A DNA stretch of 64,000 nt, from assembly GCA_037013685.1 (NCBI GenBank), contig CM072898.1, positions 930,001-994,000 on the forward strand, given 5' to 3'. Source of the DNA: Acridotheres tristis (Eukaryota > Chordata > Aves > Passeriformes > Sturnidae). Position 1 is the stretch's first letter. Every line of letters starts with the position of its first letter. Under the pieces are notes generated by a model, which did no database searches, was not told the DNA's origin, and saw only the letters and a list, made by a program, of their open reading frames with translations. The position numbers and the translations under genes are program-made. This document shows, in pieces, positions 1 to 11,880 of this stretch.

Positions 1-3000
1 GCAGCTGGAAGTGTGTCCTAAAGGTACAAATGCATCGGGAAAAAGAATTACTTGTGCTGTTCACAAGTGCTGGGCACAGCTACCTCCACTGAGAGGTTGT
101 ATTTGTGCCCAACAAAGGCAGGTGAAAGCACACCTCCAGCACAAGCCTCTTCTCAGAGGCTGCCTCTGATCACCTGAATGCTGCATTATCAAATCTGCAT
201 GGCACGGTCATCCTGGGGACACCACTGATTAATTGCCACCAAGATGAAAGAACTAACGTGGCACTCTTTGTTTCAGCACACCCAAAAATGTATTTTAGGA
301 AGATTGGTAGGAAAAGGAGCACCTTGAAACATCATGGGAGAAATTAAATACTCCTCTCCCAGCAGCATTAGGTAAATAATAATGAAAGATGAATAACGAA
401 GTAATTATTACTACTAAAATTTTTTAAAAAATAAAAAAATGCCGTGTCTGTTTCAAAGGCCCAGGTATTATAATTTTCCCTTACTGAATTCAGACTACTT
501 TAATTTCTGTTTACTGACAACCTAACACAGCTTTAATGCTTGTAGTGCACTGAAAAACATTTTTGCAACATGTACAAAAAGGCCATCTTATCCAGACTCC
601 AGGCATGTTCACATCAACAGAGCTGGCCTTATTCCAGAACAGCTTTTCAGTGCTTAATCAGAAATCTGCAAAAATTTATGAACAAAATGTTTTACAGGAT
701 ATCTGCATTTGGAAAGTGGTTTTCCAGGTTTTACACAACAGGTTCTTTTTACAGCATGGTTTTATTTCATTAGAACCACAGACTGGTTTGGGATGGAAAG
801 ACCTTACTATGAGATCATCTCATTCCAGCCCTGTCATGGACTTCCACTAGACCAGGTCACTCAGAGACCCATCCAGCCTTTGACAGCTCAGTTTCCTACT
901 TTTTATATAAGCTGTCTATAGCTTATAAAGAGTTTTTTTATAAAGACTTTGCACAGAACTAAGATCCCCCACATGACACACTGCAAAGCACATTTATTCT
1001 GTTTATTGCTTCCAGTCCAGCCAGGAGATTTTCTAAGAGGAAAGAAGGTGACAAATTGCCAGTGAAATAGACAGCATTTTCAGGAATTCCTTAAAAAAAA
1101 CCAATAAAAAAGAGTTTTCAAGTAGATGGAAAGATGTCAAAGTTCATAAAAGGTTTATCACAAAGCCAGCTGAGAACAGGAAAGCAAATGGTGGACAAAA
1201 GGAATCCCAAAGGAAACTGAACTAAATCCTCTGTCCCGTGGCTAAGCAGCTGCCTGTCCTCACCAGGTGACATTTCAGTTCTGCTGTAACTGTGAGAGGC
1301 AAAGGAGGAGTGAAGCACACATTAAATGGAACAGGAACACCTAAGCCTGGCTTTTGGCTCCACCAGCAAAAGAACCAAAAGCATTGGCCAAGATCAGGGT
1401 GGGTGCAGGCAGCAGCTCCTCCCCTGTGTGCAGGAGCACAGCATCCCTGACACTCTGCAGGCACCAAGAACGGGGAAAAACAAGGAAAATCTTTAGAGCC
1501 TCAGCCCTGCTGAGCCCCAAAGCCTCCCACAGCTTCTGTGGCCCAGCAGCTGTGCAGGACGTTTATCTTATTGCAGTGAGTCTCAGGGGAGCGCGTTTAA
1601 TTTCAGTCCCTGAAGTTAACACCATTAGAAGATACATTTCCTTGATGATTAAAAATTAACCACAAAAGTATTTCAAAGCTTTTGAAATAACTCCAAACTA
1701 ATGAAGGACTAATTGCTTCACTACATGTCTTCATATAATAATGTATAAAAAATTGGTGTCAACTGTCTTATGTCAACTCCTGCATCAGTTAATTACATGT
1801 TTGCCATCAGTCATCCACAGTCACAATTAAAACAGAAGAATATTGCTATAATTAGTTTCCTGGTTTAGAGCAAGAGACAACTGAAAGAAGTGTTAAAAGT
1901 TGGTTGAGTTTTTTTGTTGCTAAGTTTCCACAGTCATTAGCACCATTTTAGGAATCAGCTCCATGGGCAGCTGGCTGATGGGAATTAAATCTCTGAGCCT
2001 TGATTCATCTTTAGAAAACCCGGGAACTTTGCAAATATAAGTTCACAAATTCCAATTTGTTCCCTCTTAGTTTTTGAAATATCATGACAACATCTAGTTA
2101 TTTATTAGATTAAATGTGCTGAAATTTCTTGTGGCAAAATGTCTAACACATGAAATTAGCAGGCAACCACTGCCTCTGTTATCATGGAAATAAAGACCAG
2201 GTAGGACTGGAGAGGAGGAACCTTCATCCCTCCTGACTGATGGGGGAAATCTGCGTATCAGAAGTTTAAAATCAGATGTAGCAACTGCACAAATGCCATT
2301 TGAGCCCTACATTGTGAGCAAATTCTACGGGAACAGCTCCACTGAATTCCCTGAATTTCTTACACAAAGAATTAGCTTGATTTTAAAAGCTGGTTTGCTT
2401 TTTTGGGTTTTGGTTATTTTTTTTTTAAACTAAGTATGAAAACATCACAACATCTCTATCTCAGAAGCTTCCTGAACACAAATAAGCAATTTCAAGAAAA
2501 AAAAACAAAACTGATCTTTTAGAACTAGAGCTGCTGCTCTCTGGCTCCAAACTGGAGTTACTGCTCCAGCAAGGCTGGAAGTCAAACTCAGCTAACATTA
2601 AACAAGAGAAGGGAGACAGAGAGAGCACCAGGAGCTATCCCAGAGTCAAGGGATATGGCAAGGCAGTACCGTGGACTTTGAAGCATTCCCTCCCAATCCT
2701 TACAACAAAATAGAAGAAAACATAGACAGAACAGAAAAGTCATCACCACCACCACCACAATAAATGCATGCATATCTAAAAATATATGCATTTATGTGTT
2801 TATCTATGGGGCCAAACCTATTTGTTTCAGAAATATCTTACACTAAAATTGTTTCTGCAAGGAGATGGTCGGGACCAAAACCGGGGAGGGTGAAATTTTG
2901 ATATTAATGGATTTAGAAACTGGGTATCAAGAATCTCCTGACACAATAATTTCTGTATGTTTTAACACAACAGCTTATATTTATTTTCAGTTCTCCAAAA

Positions 3001-3163
3001 GAGAATACTGAAGTTTAAGGACAAGCATGATTCCACAAAAGAACAGCACCTCACTGGCAAAGCTAACTCAGGAGTTTTTTGGGTCCCTCGAACAGACATT
3101 TCTGCCTGTGACATATTGAAATACAACTGCCACACAGAATTTCTGAACTAAACCACGGCAGTT
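1..3163. other. Unique non-coding sequence, no gene seen
   Basis: AT-rich single-copy-looking sequence with short A and T runs. I see no retroelement end, no RNA gene and no convincing exon. The open frames here are under about 100 codons, have no recognisable domains and lack a consistent splice context. The only repeat is a very short (CAC)n run near 2745-2758. Confidence 0.55.
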
Positions 3164-3170
3164 GGAAAGA

Positions 3171-3396
3171 AAGGAAAGGAAAGGAAAGGAAAGGAAAGGA
3201 AAGGAAAGGAAAGGAAAGGAAAGGAAAGGAAAGGAAAGGAAAGGAAAGGAAAGGAAAGGAAAGGAAAGGAAAGGAAAGGAAAGGAAAGGAAAGGAAAGGA
3301 AAGGAAAGGAAAGGAAAGGAAAGGAAAGGAAAGGAAAGGAAAGGAAAGGAAAGGAAAGGAAAGGAAAGGAAAGGAAAGGAAAGGAAAGGAAAGGAA
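3171..3396 (+). repeat. (GGAAA)n perfect pentanucleotide microsatellite
   Basis: About 45 consecutive GGAAA units without an interruption. The purine-only tract runs from 3164 to 3396 on the plus strand, with pure pyrimidine on the minus strand. It translates as Lys-Glu-Arg-Lys-Gly repeats on plus and Phe-Leu-Ser-Phe-Pro repeats on minus, which is a trivial result of the repeat and not evidence of protein. The perfection implies recent expansion, and length is probably polymorphic and hard to assemble. Confidence 0.97.
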
Positions 3397-4010
3397 CAAA
3401 GAAACAACAAAAAAATATCCACCTTCATGGCAGTATCCTCCCTCAGCCCAAAGACCACCTGGAAAAACAAACTGAAGAGAATGGAGGACACCAGGAACTC
3501 CAGGAGCCTTGAGCCCCGAGAGAGGCAGATTTGTAAGATGAATACACAAGGCAGGCTCTGGTGCCCACACACCTGCCCTGAGCACAGGCACCTTTCTGTG
3601 GGTGCAGCACAGCCCTGGCCCCTGTGCAGGAGCAGCCTGAGCTCAGCCATGGGCCAGGCCAGCTCTATGCCTGTGCCAGGAGTGCAGCCAGCTCTGCAGG
3701 GCTGGGCCTAAACAAACCCTGGGCCAGGTCTAAGCAAAGCCTTCCTGCTGAGCTGAGAACAAGGATGCCCCAGCTGGGAACACTCACAGGGCACCTCTCA
3801 CTTGACAATGAATTTTTGCCTCCTAAGAGATTTTACAGGTTTGCTCCTCAGACCTCTGGAGAGTGAATCCTTCCCACTCCGTGTAATTCCTGGAATAAAG
3901 GTGAAACATGGTGGGCATGAGAAAGAGCAGCAAACTGCATCAGTGCAGCAGGGATGTGCAGGGCAGGACCCTGCTATGGCACTGCTCCCCTCACGGGGCT
4001 GAGCCTGTCC
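3397..4010. other. Spacer between two pentanucleotide arrays
   Basis: GC-richer unique sequence separating the (GGAAA)n and (GGGNN)n arrays. I see no retroelement signature and no supportable exon. Confidence 0.5.
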
Positions 4011-4015
4011 TGGCT

Positions 4016-4285
4016 GGGCTGGGCTGCGTTGGGTCGGGTTGGGCTGGGCTGGGTCGGGCTGGACTGGGCTGGGCCGGGTTGGGTTGGGCCGGGTTGGGCT
4101 GGGCTGGGTCGGGCTGGACTGGGCCGGGCCGGGTTGGGTTGGGCCGGGTTGGGTTGGGCCGGGTTGGGTTGGGCCGGGCCGGGCTGGGCCGGGCTGGACT
4201 GGGCTGGACTGGGCTGGACTGGGCCGGGCCGGGTTGGGCTGGGTTGGGCCGGGCCGGGCTGGGCTGGGCTGGGCTGGGTTGGGCA
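4016..4285 (+). repeat. (GGGNN)54 degenerate pentanucleotide array, G4-prone
   Basis: There are 54 consecutive 5-bp units with no indel. The units are GGGCT, GGGTT, GGGCC, GGGTC or GGACT, plus one GCGTT and a final GGGCA. Variation is almost all C/T at positions 4-5 and G/A at position 3, i.e. transitions. A six-unit block at 4036-4065 is repeated exactly at 4091-4120, an 11-unit shift, so the array has also grown by larger duplications. Runs of GGG separated by two bases form dozens of overlapping canonical G-quadruplex motifs on the plus strand. The Gly/Leu/Trp and Pro/Ala-rich frames across it are artefacts of composition. Confidence 0.95.
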
Positions 4286-4290
4286 GGACA

Positions 4291-5492
4291 GCCCAGCCTG
4301 CTCGGGGACACAGGCAGGCTGCTGATACAGTGCTCACACAAACAGAGCCCTTTCCCCAGTGTGCCTGACAGGGCTGCTCTCTCCAGCCAGGACCCGAGTC
4401 TGGTGCTGCAATGGGAACCCCTCCATCCCTGCACACACACCCCAAACACCGCAGCACATAAGGGGATAAACATCAGCAAGCAGAGCCTGTCTCACATTTT
4501 AACCCAGTCCCACCTGAAATCCAAAAAAAAGCGACTTGATTGCCGTGTGCACATAGAGAAACTCGTGGGTGCTGGTTTCACTGGGCTGCAGGACAGTCAG
4601 ACCATTCTAACACAGGATCCCATTTCACCACCACCTGAAGCACGTGAGCTGCTCCAATGCCATTTTGTGATGCAAATGAATTTGAAACTTTCAGGAAGTC
4701 TGAAAAAAAAATCATCAGAGTGTGGGGAATGCCGGAATCAGGCAAGGGGAAATCCCTGGTGTAAGCGACTGAACACACAATAACTTTAGACACTTGCATC
4801 CCTCAGTCCACTCTTGGTCATTGTCCAACGTATTCTTGTTGAAGTAAGGCTTCAAAAACAGAAACATGATTAGAAAAGTTGTTTAAAAGTGCTCCTCTCA
4901 ACCTTCCCTCATGTTCTAAAAAGCTTTCCTGAAGAAAAGGGTTTAAAAAATCATGAAGAAGCTTTAAACACTAAATGTTGTCTCTATTTAGAGTTACAAA
5001 TTATTCATTTAACCTTCAAAACTGTGAAGGTGCAGTACATAAATCACTAAGAAATATGCACTTACTCTGCAAGGTTGAAATTCAGTAATTTGAATTGCTT
5101 TTAGGAAAATATACCAGGTTTTGTTAGTAGGGCCCCAAAGAAAATGCCATTTAAAATTTTTTATGTAAAAATCCATAGCCCTGGCTGGGATTTGTGCTTG
5201 TCATGGAGCACTGGGGGTGTTAATTCCCCAAAGGAGCAGGAGTAATCCTGCTTTTGGTTCTGCTGTTGAGGATGGGACAGTCCAGAATGGAATTTCACAC
5301 AAAATACATTGATGACAATTCTCTGTTGGAAGGATCTAAACAGAGGAAACTTCTTGGATAAAAACCTCTGATGTCTGATGTTGCGACACTGAAGCTAAGG
5401 AGAATTTTTACATCTTCCTTTATGAACCCAGAGTCAGATGATTCTTCTTTTTCTCTCCTTTTCTTAAATCTTTTTTCTTTTTCCTTTATTAG
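4291..5492. other. Unique non-coding sequence upstream of a candidate exon
   Basis: GC falls away from the array and the sequence becomes AT-rich. No repeat family is recognised. A pyrimidine-rich stretch (5436-5490) ends at the AG at 5491-5492 and could be a splice-acceptor tract. Confidence 0.45.
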
Positions 5493-5589
5493 CAATCAAG
5501 TCATAGAAGTTGTGCCAACAAAACTGCCAAAAAAGTGTGTTGAACCAGTACTGGCTCTACAGAGAGCCCTGGAAACTGCAGATATATGA
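5493..5589 (+). CDS. Possible 3'-terminal coding exon, unidentified
   Basis: A long T-rich tract ends in TTTATTAG at 5485-5492, a good-looking 3' splice site. It is followed by one phase base and 31 codons that start NQVIEVVPT and end QRALETADI before TGA at 5587-5589. Codons look ordinary and residue composition is balanced, unlike the neighbouring low-complexity frames. Downstream there is an A18 run (5731-5748) and an AATAAA at 5801, so a 3' UTR is possible. I do not recognise the protein. Alternatives are a chance frame or a 5'-truncated retrocopy using the A18 run as tail, though I found no target-site duplication. No upstream exon could be linked. Confidence 0.28.
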
Positions 5590-8427
5590 ATCAAAATGGG
5601 TTTTATAAGCTGAGAATATATAACTGAGGGAGGGGAGAACAGAAAAATGAATGTCTTTGCTCACTGCTTGACAAGTTAAGAACCTCATGCCACCACGGCC
5701 AAAAAGCCAGAGATGAGTCAATCTTTATTTAAAAAAAAAAAAAAAAAAGAAAAGACACTCTTTTGCTATCTTTATAGAGCTATTAAAAATCCTAATAGTC
5801 AATAAATACCATAGTTGTCCCAACTTACTCTGCTTTTAATTAATAAGTCCTTTCAAGTAAACATCACCAAACAGGCAATAGAATTGACTGTGTATTTCCT
5901 CTGAGAACAGTCTCAAAGAGCTGTTTATTGCTAAAGAACAATTTGGTGACTGGAGATCAAAATATACAATGAAATCAAAAATTGTGATTAGGTAAAACAC
6001 AAATATACACCATCTTGAAGCTCATCTTTCCCCCACCAAAAAAGCAGAACCCCCCTAAAAGCCCTGCACTATATTTTGTGTTTATTTACATACCTGACTG
6101 CATCTGCTGTCACAGTTTTGGGGTTTTTTTCCCCGAAGAAACATCTGCTTCCTGATATTTGGAATTAACATTGACAAGTAAAAGTCCTTGATGTCGAGGT
6201 ATAAAATGTCAAAAATCTGCTGCAAATATTAAATGCTAATTTTAATGTCCTCCTATCAAAACTAAAAATCTCATCAGTAAACATATCATTTGAGTTTTAT
6301 CAGCCGAGTCCTGGTTCTGTCTGCAGAAGAGGAGTTACTGGCCAAATCCTCATCTTCCTGAATTCATTAAGGATTTGGAGGTTGATTGCAGTGGAAACAG
6401 GGGGCCATAATTTCTTTGCTCCAGTTTTACTGATAGTCTTTGCACACACAGGATTTGGCCTGTATTCCAAATTTCCAACTTCTCCAGTGCTCAGGACAGT
6501 TCATTCAAGGTACATGAGCCCAGTACCACACATTCTACCAACTTTTGGCTTGGTCCTCAGAAATGAGATGTTCAATTCCTTATGGGAGCAAGGTTTCTTT
6601 TGCATCATAATTTAAAGAGCTGCAGGGCCCTGCTGTGAGCTCAACCCTCCGTGTGCCCACAGTGGGGTCCTGGCACTCCCTGCAGCTGGAAAATAACCCT
6701 AAAACCAGCCCACAACTGCAGCTCTGCATCATTCCCCATCCCAGGAATTAAACCTCATCCTGCCCCTTAATAAATAAATAACAAACTGCAGAGAACTTTA
6801 ATATGAAATTTAAAATAAAGTGAGCACGATCTTAAGGGACATTTCCTCATATACATTTAAGGTTATTGTGAGACCAGACACGGGTGGCACCAGGACAGTC
6901 CCAGTTTATTTGACTAACAAATCCTCCCTTTAACAGCAAGGCACATTTGCTTCCAGCAGAGATACATTTAAGAAGTCTCGATGTGACATAGCTGTTGCCC
7001 TCAGGTGCAATTCCATAACCTTTATGAACTGCAAGACGTGAAGCTAGGATTGCTATTCTGCAATTAAAATAATTGTAAAATAGCGTGCGTGCACAAAGAA
7101 GTGACTCAAGGTTACAAGGGCAAGCTAAGATTTTTTTAATTCTTAACCTCTAAGACCTAACTTTCAAATAACTTGTAAGGCTGCAAAGTCGTTTTTTAAC
7201 CTTGATATTATGAAGATAAAAGATTTTTCCTAGTATGTATTTAGAGTTGGCAAAATACCTATATCCAAGCTTATCTCCTACAGCGCTGATGAGAGACGAG
7301 ATGCTGTACATTATTCCAGCGCTGCTGTACCCTGCAGATAAGTGTTGGCAAAAGTGAGCAGGTCCCAGCTTCACGTCCCAGATGAATTTTGAGATGAGGA
7401 CTCTGGAGCACACCGCCCAGCAGAGGCTGGGATATGTCGTGTTGACAAGTGTCAGACATTGATTTGTGCACCGTGGCTGCTGATTAAAAGGGCACTACAC
7501 TCTGCTGCCTCATTTCCAAACTTTGAGTTTCCAGAACTTCTGCTTCTTCCAAGTACTTGATATCCTCTCCAACGAGTGAAAAGGAGCTGCTTTAAGCTTG
7601 GCAAGGGGCTGCAATAATGAGGACAAGCTGCGACTCCTGTTCTGTGCTGCTTTTCCCTGCTGAATTCCTGCTCACAGGCAGCACTTGGGGAATGGCAAAG
7701 GAGCTGCTGCTCGTGCTCCTGCACAGATGGATGGGAGAGGGGCACCATGCACATCCCAGGGTCTGTGGTGTTTACTCCTCCCAGTAAGGGAAAAAGAGCA
7801 CAGTTTGAACTCTCAGGCTGAAATAGCTGAGTGAGGTGGAACATTCATGAGCAGAGCTACCAGGCAGTGCCAGGCCTCAGCCACACATTCCCATCTCCCT
7901 CACTGGGGCTGTGCTGGGGCAAACAGCACACTCAGAGATCCTGGATGGGCATGATCCAGCAGAAAATAACCCATCAAAAAATATAGTCAGTCAGGCACCT
8001 CCCTGACTCGTACAGCAGCACTCCTCCCACTCCCAACAAGGGCAGAAGGCAGAGACAGTGTGAGAAGGAAGGGAGGCAGGGCCAAGGCTCTGAAGCCAGA
8101 ACTTCCATCAGGAGTTATTTGTCCCAGTGGATCTGGTAATCCTGTCTGGAACCATTTCGTTTCAATCATATTCCTTAATGAATATAATTTTGATGGGTGT
8201 TTCTCATGACGACCCAGGACCAAGTTCCTGATTGCAAGTTTGCTTTCATCTGTGCTTTTAGATCTCACATGGTTCATGGTTATAGTCAAACCGAAATATC
8301 TCAGAACAGTCAGAAACCAAGCACACCAGCTCAAAAAAAAATCTGATTGGGAGACCTTTCCCACCTGTACCTGCTTAACATCAAGAAATGTATTTTTTAT
8401 ATAATGTTTTGAGGTTAGATTGATAGA
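5590..8427. other. Unique AT-rich sequence, possible 3' UTR at its start
   Basis: It begins with the candidate 3' UTR and the A18 run. The rest is unique AT-rich DNA without a recognised repeat. An open frame of 130 codons on the minus strand (7452-7844) has no recognisable domain and I do not call it a gene. Confidence 0.45.
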
Positions 8428-8573
8428 TGATATAGATATAGATATAGATATAGATATAGATATAGATATAGATATAGATATAGATATAGATATAGATATA
8501 GATATAGATATAGATATAGATATAGATATAGATATAGATTAGATATAGATATAGATATAGATATAGATAGATA
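8428..8573 (+). repeat. (GATATA)n hexanucleotide microsatellite
   Basis: About 24 units of GATATA with one disruption near 8538-8542 (GATTAGATAT) and decay to GATA at both ends. The 5' edge carries degenerate GATAGATGATA units, suggesting growth from a GATA seed. The minus-strand Tyr/Ile frame is an artefact. Confidence 0.96.
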
Positions 8574-9770
8574 CCACTGCATAAGCCATAGAGGAATTTT
8601 AGGAATTGTCCTCTCACCATCCTAGAGGTGTGGAAGTTAAAGCAATTTCCTAATTCTCCTCTCAGACATCATTTTCGGACACACCCTCTGTTTTGGCAGT
8701 TCTAATCTCGACAGGGGTGTCTGCTGGCAGCCCTTGAGCAGATCACTCCAGGATTACAGTGCTGGGCTTACAGCAGTGCAAACAAACGGGATCAAGGGCT
8801 GCTCTCTCTTCCTGCCCACGCCAAGGGACAAGGGCTGAGGCACAGCCTCGCTGAGCCTGCTCCAGGTGAACCTGCCTTCAGCTGCCACAGCTCTGAGTCT
8901 GGCTTTAGGGGCTTTCAATGCTGCAGCTGTCACATCAGACACAGCTCAGTGTGGCTCTCCCAAAAAAGTACCAACACGGCTGGGCCCATCTGATCTCATT
9001 TTTCCTCCGTACACTGCTCAGAAATGACACTCTGGATGTGTTTCCTGCCAACACTTCAGGGGAGCGAGAACTCCACAGTGGGTCTGAAAGGTTCAAGATA
9101 AGTTCATTAAGCCAATTTGTTAATCATCTCCATGAACTGTGCTCTCATTTCTTACGAGGATTTGTGTAATAGATTTTATAAAACCTTAATGAAAATCTAA
9201 TTAGAGCCAAAAGTCTTGGAGAGACCTCATTTTTTTTTCTTTCTCCTCCTCCTATTTTTTCCTCTCTTTTAATTATGAATTGGAGGAATGGACAAAAAGG
9301 GACAGTAAAGGACAGGACAGTAACAAAGAACACTGCAGATTAAGCTTCAAACTTTCAGCATTTTTCTTTCATATTCATGTGCATCCACAGCAGGAAAGTT
9401 GATAAAATTTGTGCTGTTTCTCTACATTGATACTGCACTGCAGCAAATGCTGTGATGGGAGATGCTCACACAAGAGTCACAGCACCAGACTCTCACAGCT
9501 CTTCTTCAAACAGGTCAGTGTTCCACTCAATGAACTCACTGAATAAATAAAAATGTCACTTTTCAAAGATGCATTTCAAGGATGCCACTCCACATCTCGC
9601 TCTGCCCTCAACAGCTGCGGATCAGTCCCTGTCAAAACCATCTTAGTCATCCCCCCTTTCCTCCAGCCACAAACTCTGCACCAGCTTTTAGGGGGGATAT
9701 CCACATATGCAAACACAGCCTGAGGATCCCAAACTCACTGCTGTGGGATACACGTCATATAAAAAATCAA
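8574..9770. other. Unique non-coding sequence, nothing recognised
   Basis: A mix of moderately GC-rich (8700-8990) and AT-rich unique DNA, with a pyrimidine-rich stretch near 9228-9270. No repeat end, RNA or credible exon was seen. Confidence 0.5.
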
Positions 9771-9872
9771 ACTGGGCAAGCTGGGATAGTGGAAGCTGTC
9801 CCTGCCCATGGCAGGGGTGGGAACAAGGTGACTTTAAGATCCCTCCCAACCCAAACCATTCTGTGATTCTGT
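9771..9872 (+). mobile_element. CR1 LINE 3' end, 5'-truncated
   Basis: The segment carries the CR1 3'-UTR signature: a degraded 'GGGATAGTGGAAG', then 'TCCCTGCCCATGGCAGGGGT', 'CTTTAAGATCCCTCCCAACC' and an ending CATTCTGTGATTCTG, the octamer tail diagnostic of avian CR1. Only about 100 bp remain and no reverse transcriptase is present. Orientation follows from the tail lying at the right. CR1 copies are commonly this short in birds. Confidence 0.92.
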
Positions 9873-10182
9873 TTGAACAGGTGATTCTATATAATGGAAA
9901 GAGACAAAGCTGCTGATTTCACCTCAAGAAAAAATAATCAGTGGCAAATTCAGTCTTTAAGACATTGATTTTGCAAAACACCAGTATTTTGCAAATGATT
10001 TAAATATCTGCTCACGACATGATTCACCAATGCACATATGTATGCCAGGAGACACAACTATTTCAAATATTTGCAGATTTCATGTAAATATGGAGAGGAA
10101 ATGGGTTCTATATAACAGAATTCTATGTGTCATCATACCCAAAAATAGAAGCACAAAGTAACTCGTTTCTCACTCTTTCCTC
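9873..10182. other. Unique AT-rich spacer
   Basis: Follows the CR1 tail. No repeat or coding signal is visible. Confidence 0.5.
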
Positions 10183-10347
10183 TTTCCCTTCACACCTTTA
10201 TTTCTAAACGTGCAAACATAGAGTCTTTAAGAACACAAACTGATTTAGGACTTTTGGGATTGTATTTTCTTCCCTTAATACCTGTATTTCTAATCATGCA
10301 AACATAAAGACTCTTTATTGATTTGGGACTTTTGGGGTTCTTTTTTT
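10183..10347 (+). repeat. Imperfect tandem duplication, ~78-86 bp unit
   Basis: The first copy (about 10183-10269) and second copy (about 10270-10347) share CCCTT, ACCT-TATTTCTAA, TGCAAACATA, GA-TCTTTA, TGATTT-GGACTTTTGGG and a T-rich end, in the same order. The spacing between matching words falls from 86 to 78 bp across the unit because of a small deletion. Divergence is considerable, so it is an old local duplication. Confidence 0.8.
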
Positions 10348-11488
10348 CTCCCCTCACTTTCTTCCCTGAGGTATATCTGTGTGATACAGAATTTTGTCAC
10401 TTGTTTTACTTTCTTTGGAAGGTTTTCTCCCCACGTCCCTGAAAAATCCAGGTTTTCAGCGAGTTTTTATGATTAAGAAGCTACAAAATAGACTCTTCAA
10501 AATAGCCAAACATGCACTTAGAATACAAACACAGCAACCTTGTTATTGCTTATTATTAAATATAAGAAACTAGGGAGAAAACTGCCAGGCTTTACACCTC
10601 CCCTAAACAGTATGCAAGATGTCAAAGACCCTGAGGGACCAAAATAATTAAATCAATTTGTCCTATGATTCAATAGAAACAAATGACAAATAGTTTCAGC
10701 TGAAAGGAACAAACAAATGCACCGACAGGGAACCAAATCCTGAGGTCTTTGTTCAGTCTTAATCTGGCAACTCCCGCTGAGATCCAGTGCCTTTGCTGGG
10801 AGATGCGAGGAGTTGAAACTGAACAAGGCTGGGAGGATTTTCCCCATGAATAGATTCCATACAGGAGCAGCACAGACACAGAGCTGGGTGTCAGGCAGGA
10901 TAATGCACTGAGTGCAAGCCGACAATGAAACCCTGGCACATAAAAAGTGATGCTATTTAGGTCACAGCACTGAGTATGTAAAATAAGCACGATTATCTGA
11001 GTCCCATTAGATCTCAGCCTGTGCTTGGGAGAAGCAGGCTTGGGAGATGGACAGATCAGAGGGACCTCAGAGAAAAGCATCTCAGATGATAAAAGCTTTG
11101 GAAAATAAAAACTGTGCTCTGAGAAAACACCACATGTTTAGGAAACTTTACAAAGACTCTAAATGGGAAAAAGTAAGGAAGTTGCTGAAACAAAGTTGTC
11201 AGCATTCAGCTTGATAAAAAACTATTTTCTAAGCCATTTCCAGCATAAAAAGTCACTCATGCCATGCAGGAAAATATACTAATATATATAAAGCATTCTA
11301 AAAATATTCATCTACTGCCCAAAGTATCAGAGTTCAGCTATGAACTCGTGCATTAAGACTACTTGGTGTTAATCTGTCCTGTCCCATCCAGTCCACCAGT
11401 TACATGGATGGAGAAACACAGCGTTTTTCTGGAAATAATCCTACAGAATACCAAGGGTATTGAGTCTGCTAACCTCCCTCCACTTTAA
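10348..11488. other. Unique non-coding sequence
   Basis: AT-rich. A 136-codon minus-strand open frame (10670-11080) has no recognisable features and overlaps another open frame; I treat both as chance. Confidence 0.45.
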
Positions 11489-11880
11489 AATCATAGAATC
11501 AACCAACCAAGACCATCCAGTTCAACCATTAACTCAGCACTGCCAAGGCCACCATTAAACCATGTCCCAAGTGCCATATCCACATGGCTTTAGTCCCTTC
11601 AGGGATGGGGACTCCACCCCTGCCCTGGGCAGCTGTGGCAGGCTGGGGAAAAAGCCTTTCTGTGAAGAAATTGTTCCCAATATCCACCCTGAGCCTCCCC
11701 TGCCCAGCCTGAGGCCGTTCCCTCTCCTCCTGTCCCTGTTCCCTGGAGCAGATCCCAAATCCCCCTGGCTGTCCCCTCCTGTCAGGGAGTTGTGCAGAGC
11801 CACAAGGGCCCCCCTGAGCCTCCTTTTCTCCAGGCTGAGCCCCTTCCCAGCTCCCTCAGCCCCTCCTGGGGCTCCAGTTT
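11489..11880 (-). mobile_element. CR1 LINE fragment, ~390 bp, minus strand
   Basis: Read on the plus strand, it opens with AATCATAGAATC, the reverse complement of the CR1 tail. The CR1 3' region follows in reverse: GACCATCCAGTTCAACCATT, 'AACTCAGCACTGCCAAGGCC', 'GGGGACTCCACC', GCCTTTCTGTGAAGAAATTG, CCCTGAGCCTCCCCT and 'CTCCAGGCTGAGCCCCTTCC'. It is the longest CR1 copy here, 5'-truncated near 11880, and holds only the end of ORF2 and the 3' UTR. Open frames on both strands over it are not functional. Confidence 0.95.

Noticed and set aside
3063..3650. Open frames with Phe-Leu-Ser-Phe-Pro or Lys-Glu-Arg-Lys-Gly repeats
   Set aside because: They are translations of the (GGAAA)n microsatellite on the two strands. 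The flanks show no exon context.
3798..4783. Pro/Ala- and Gly/Leu/Trp-rich frames of up to 291 codons
   Set aside because: Produced by the stop-free (GGGNN)n array in several frames on both strands at once.
8381..8620. Tyr/Ile-rich minus-strand frame
   Set aside because: It is the (GATATA)n microsatellite.
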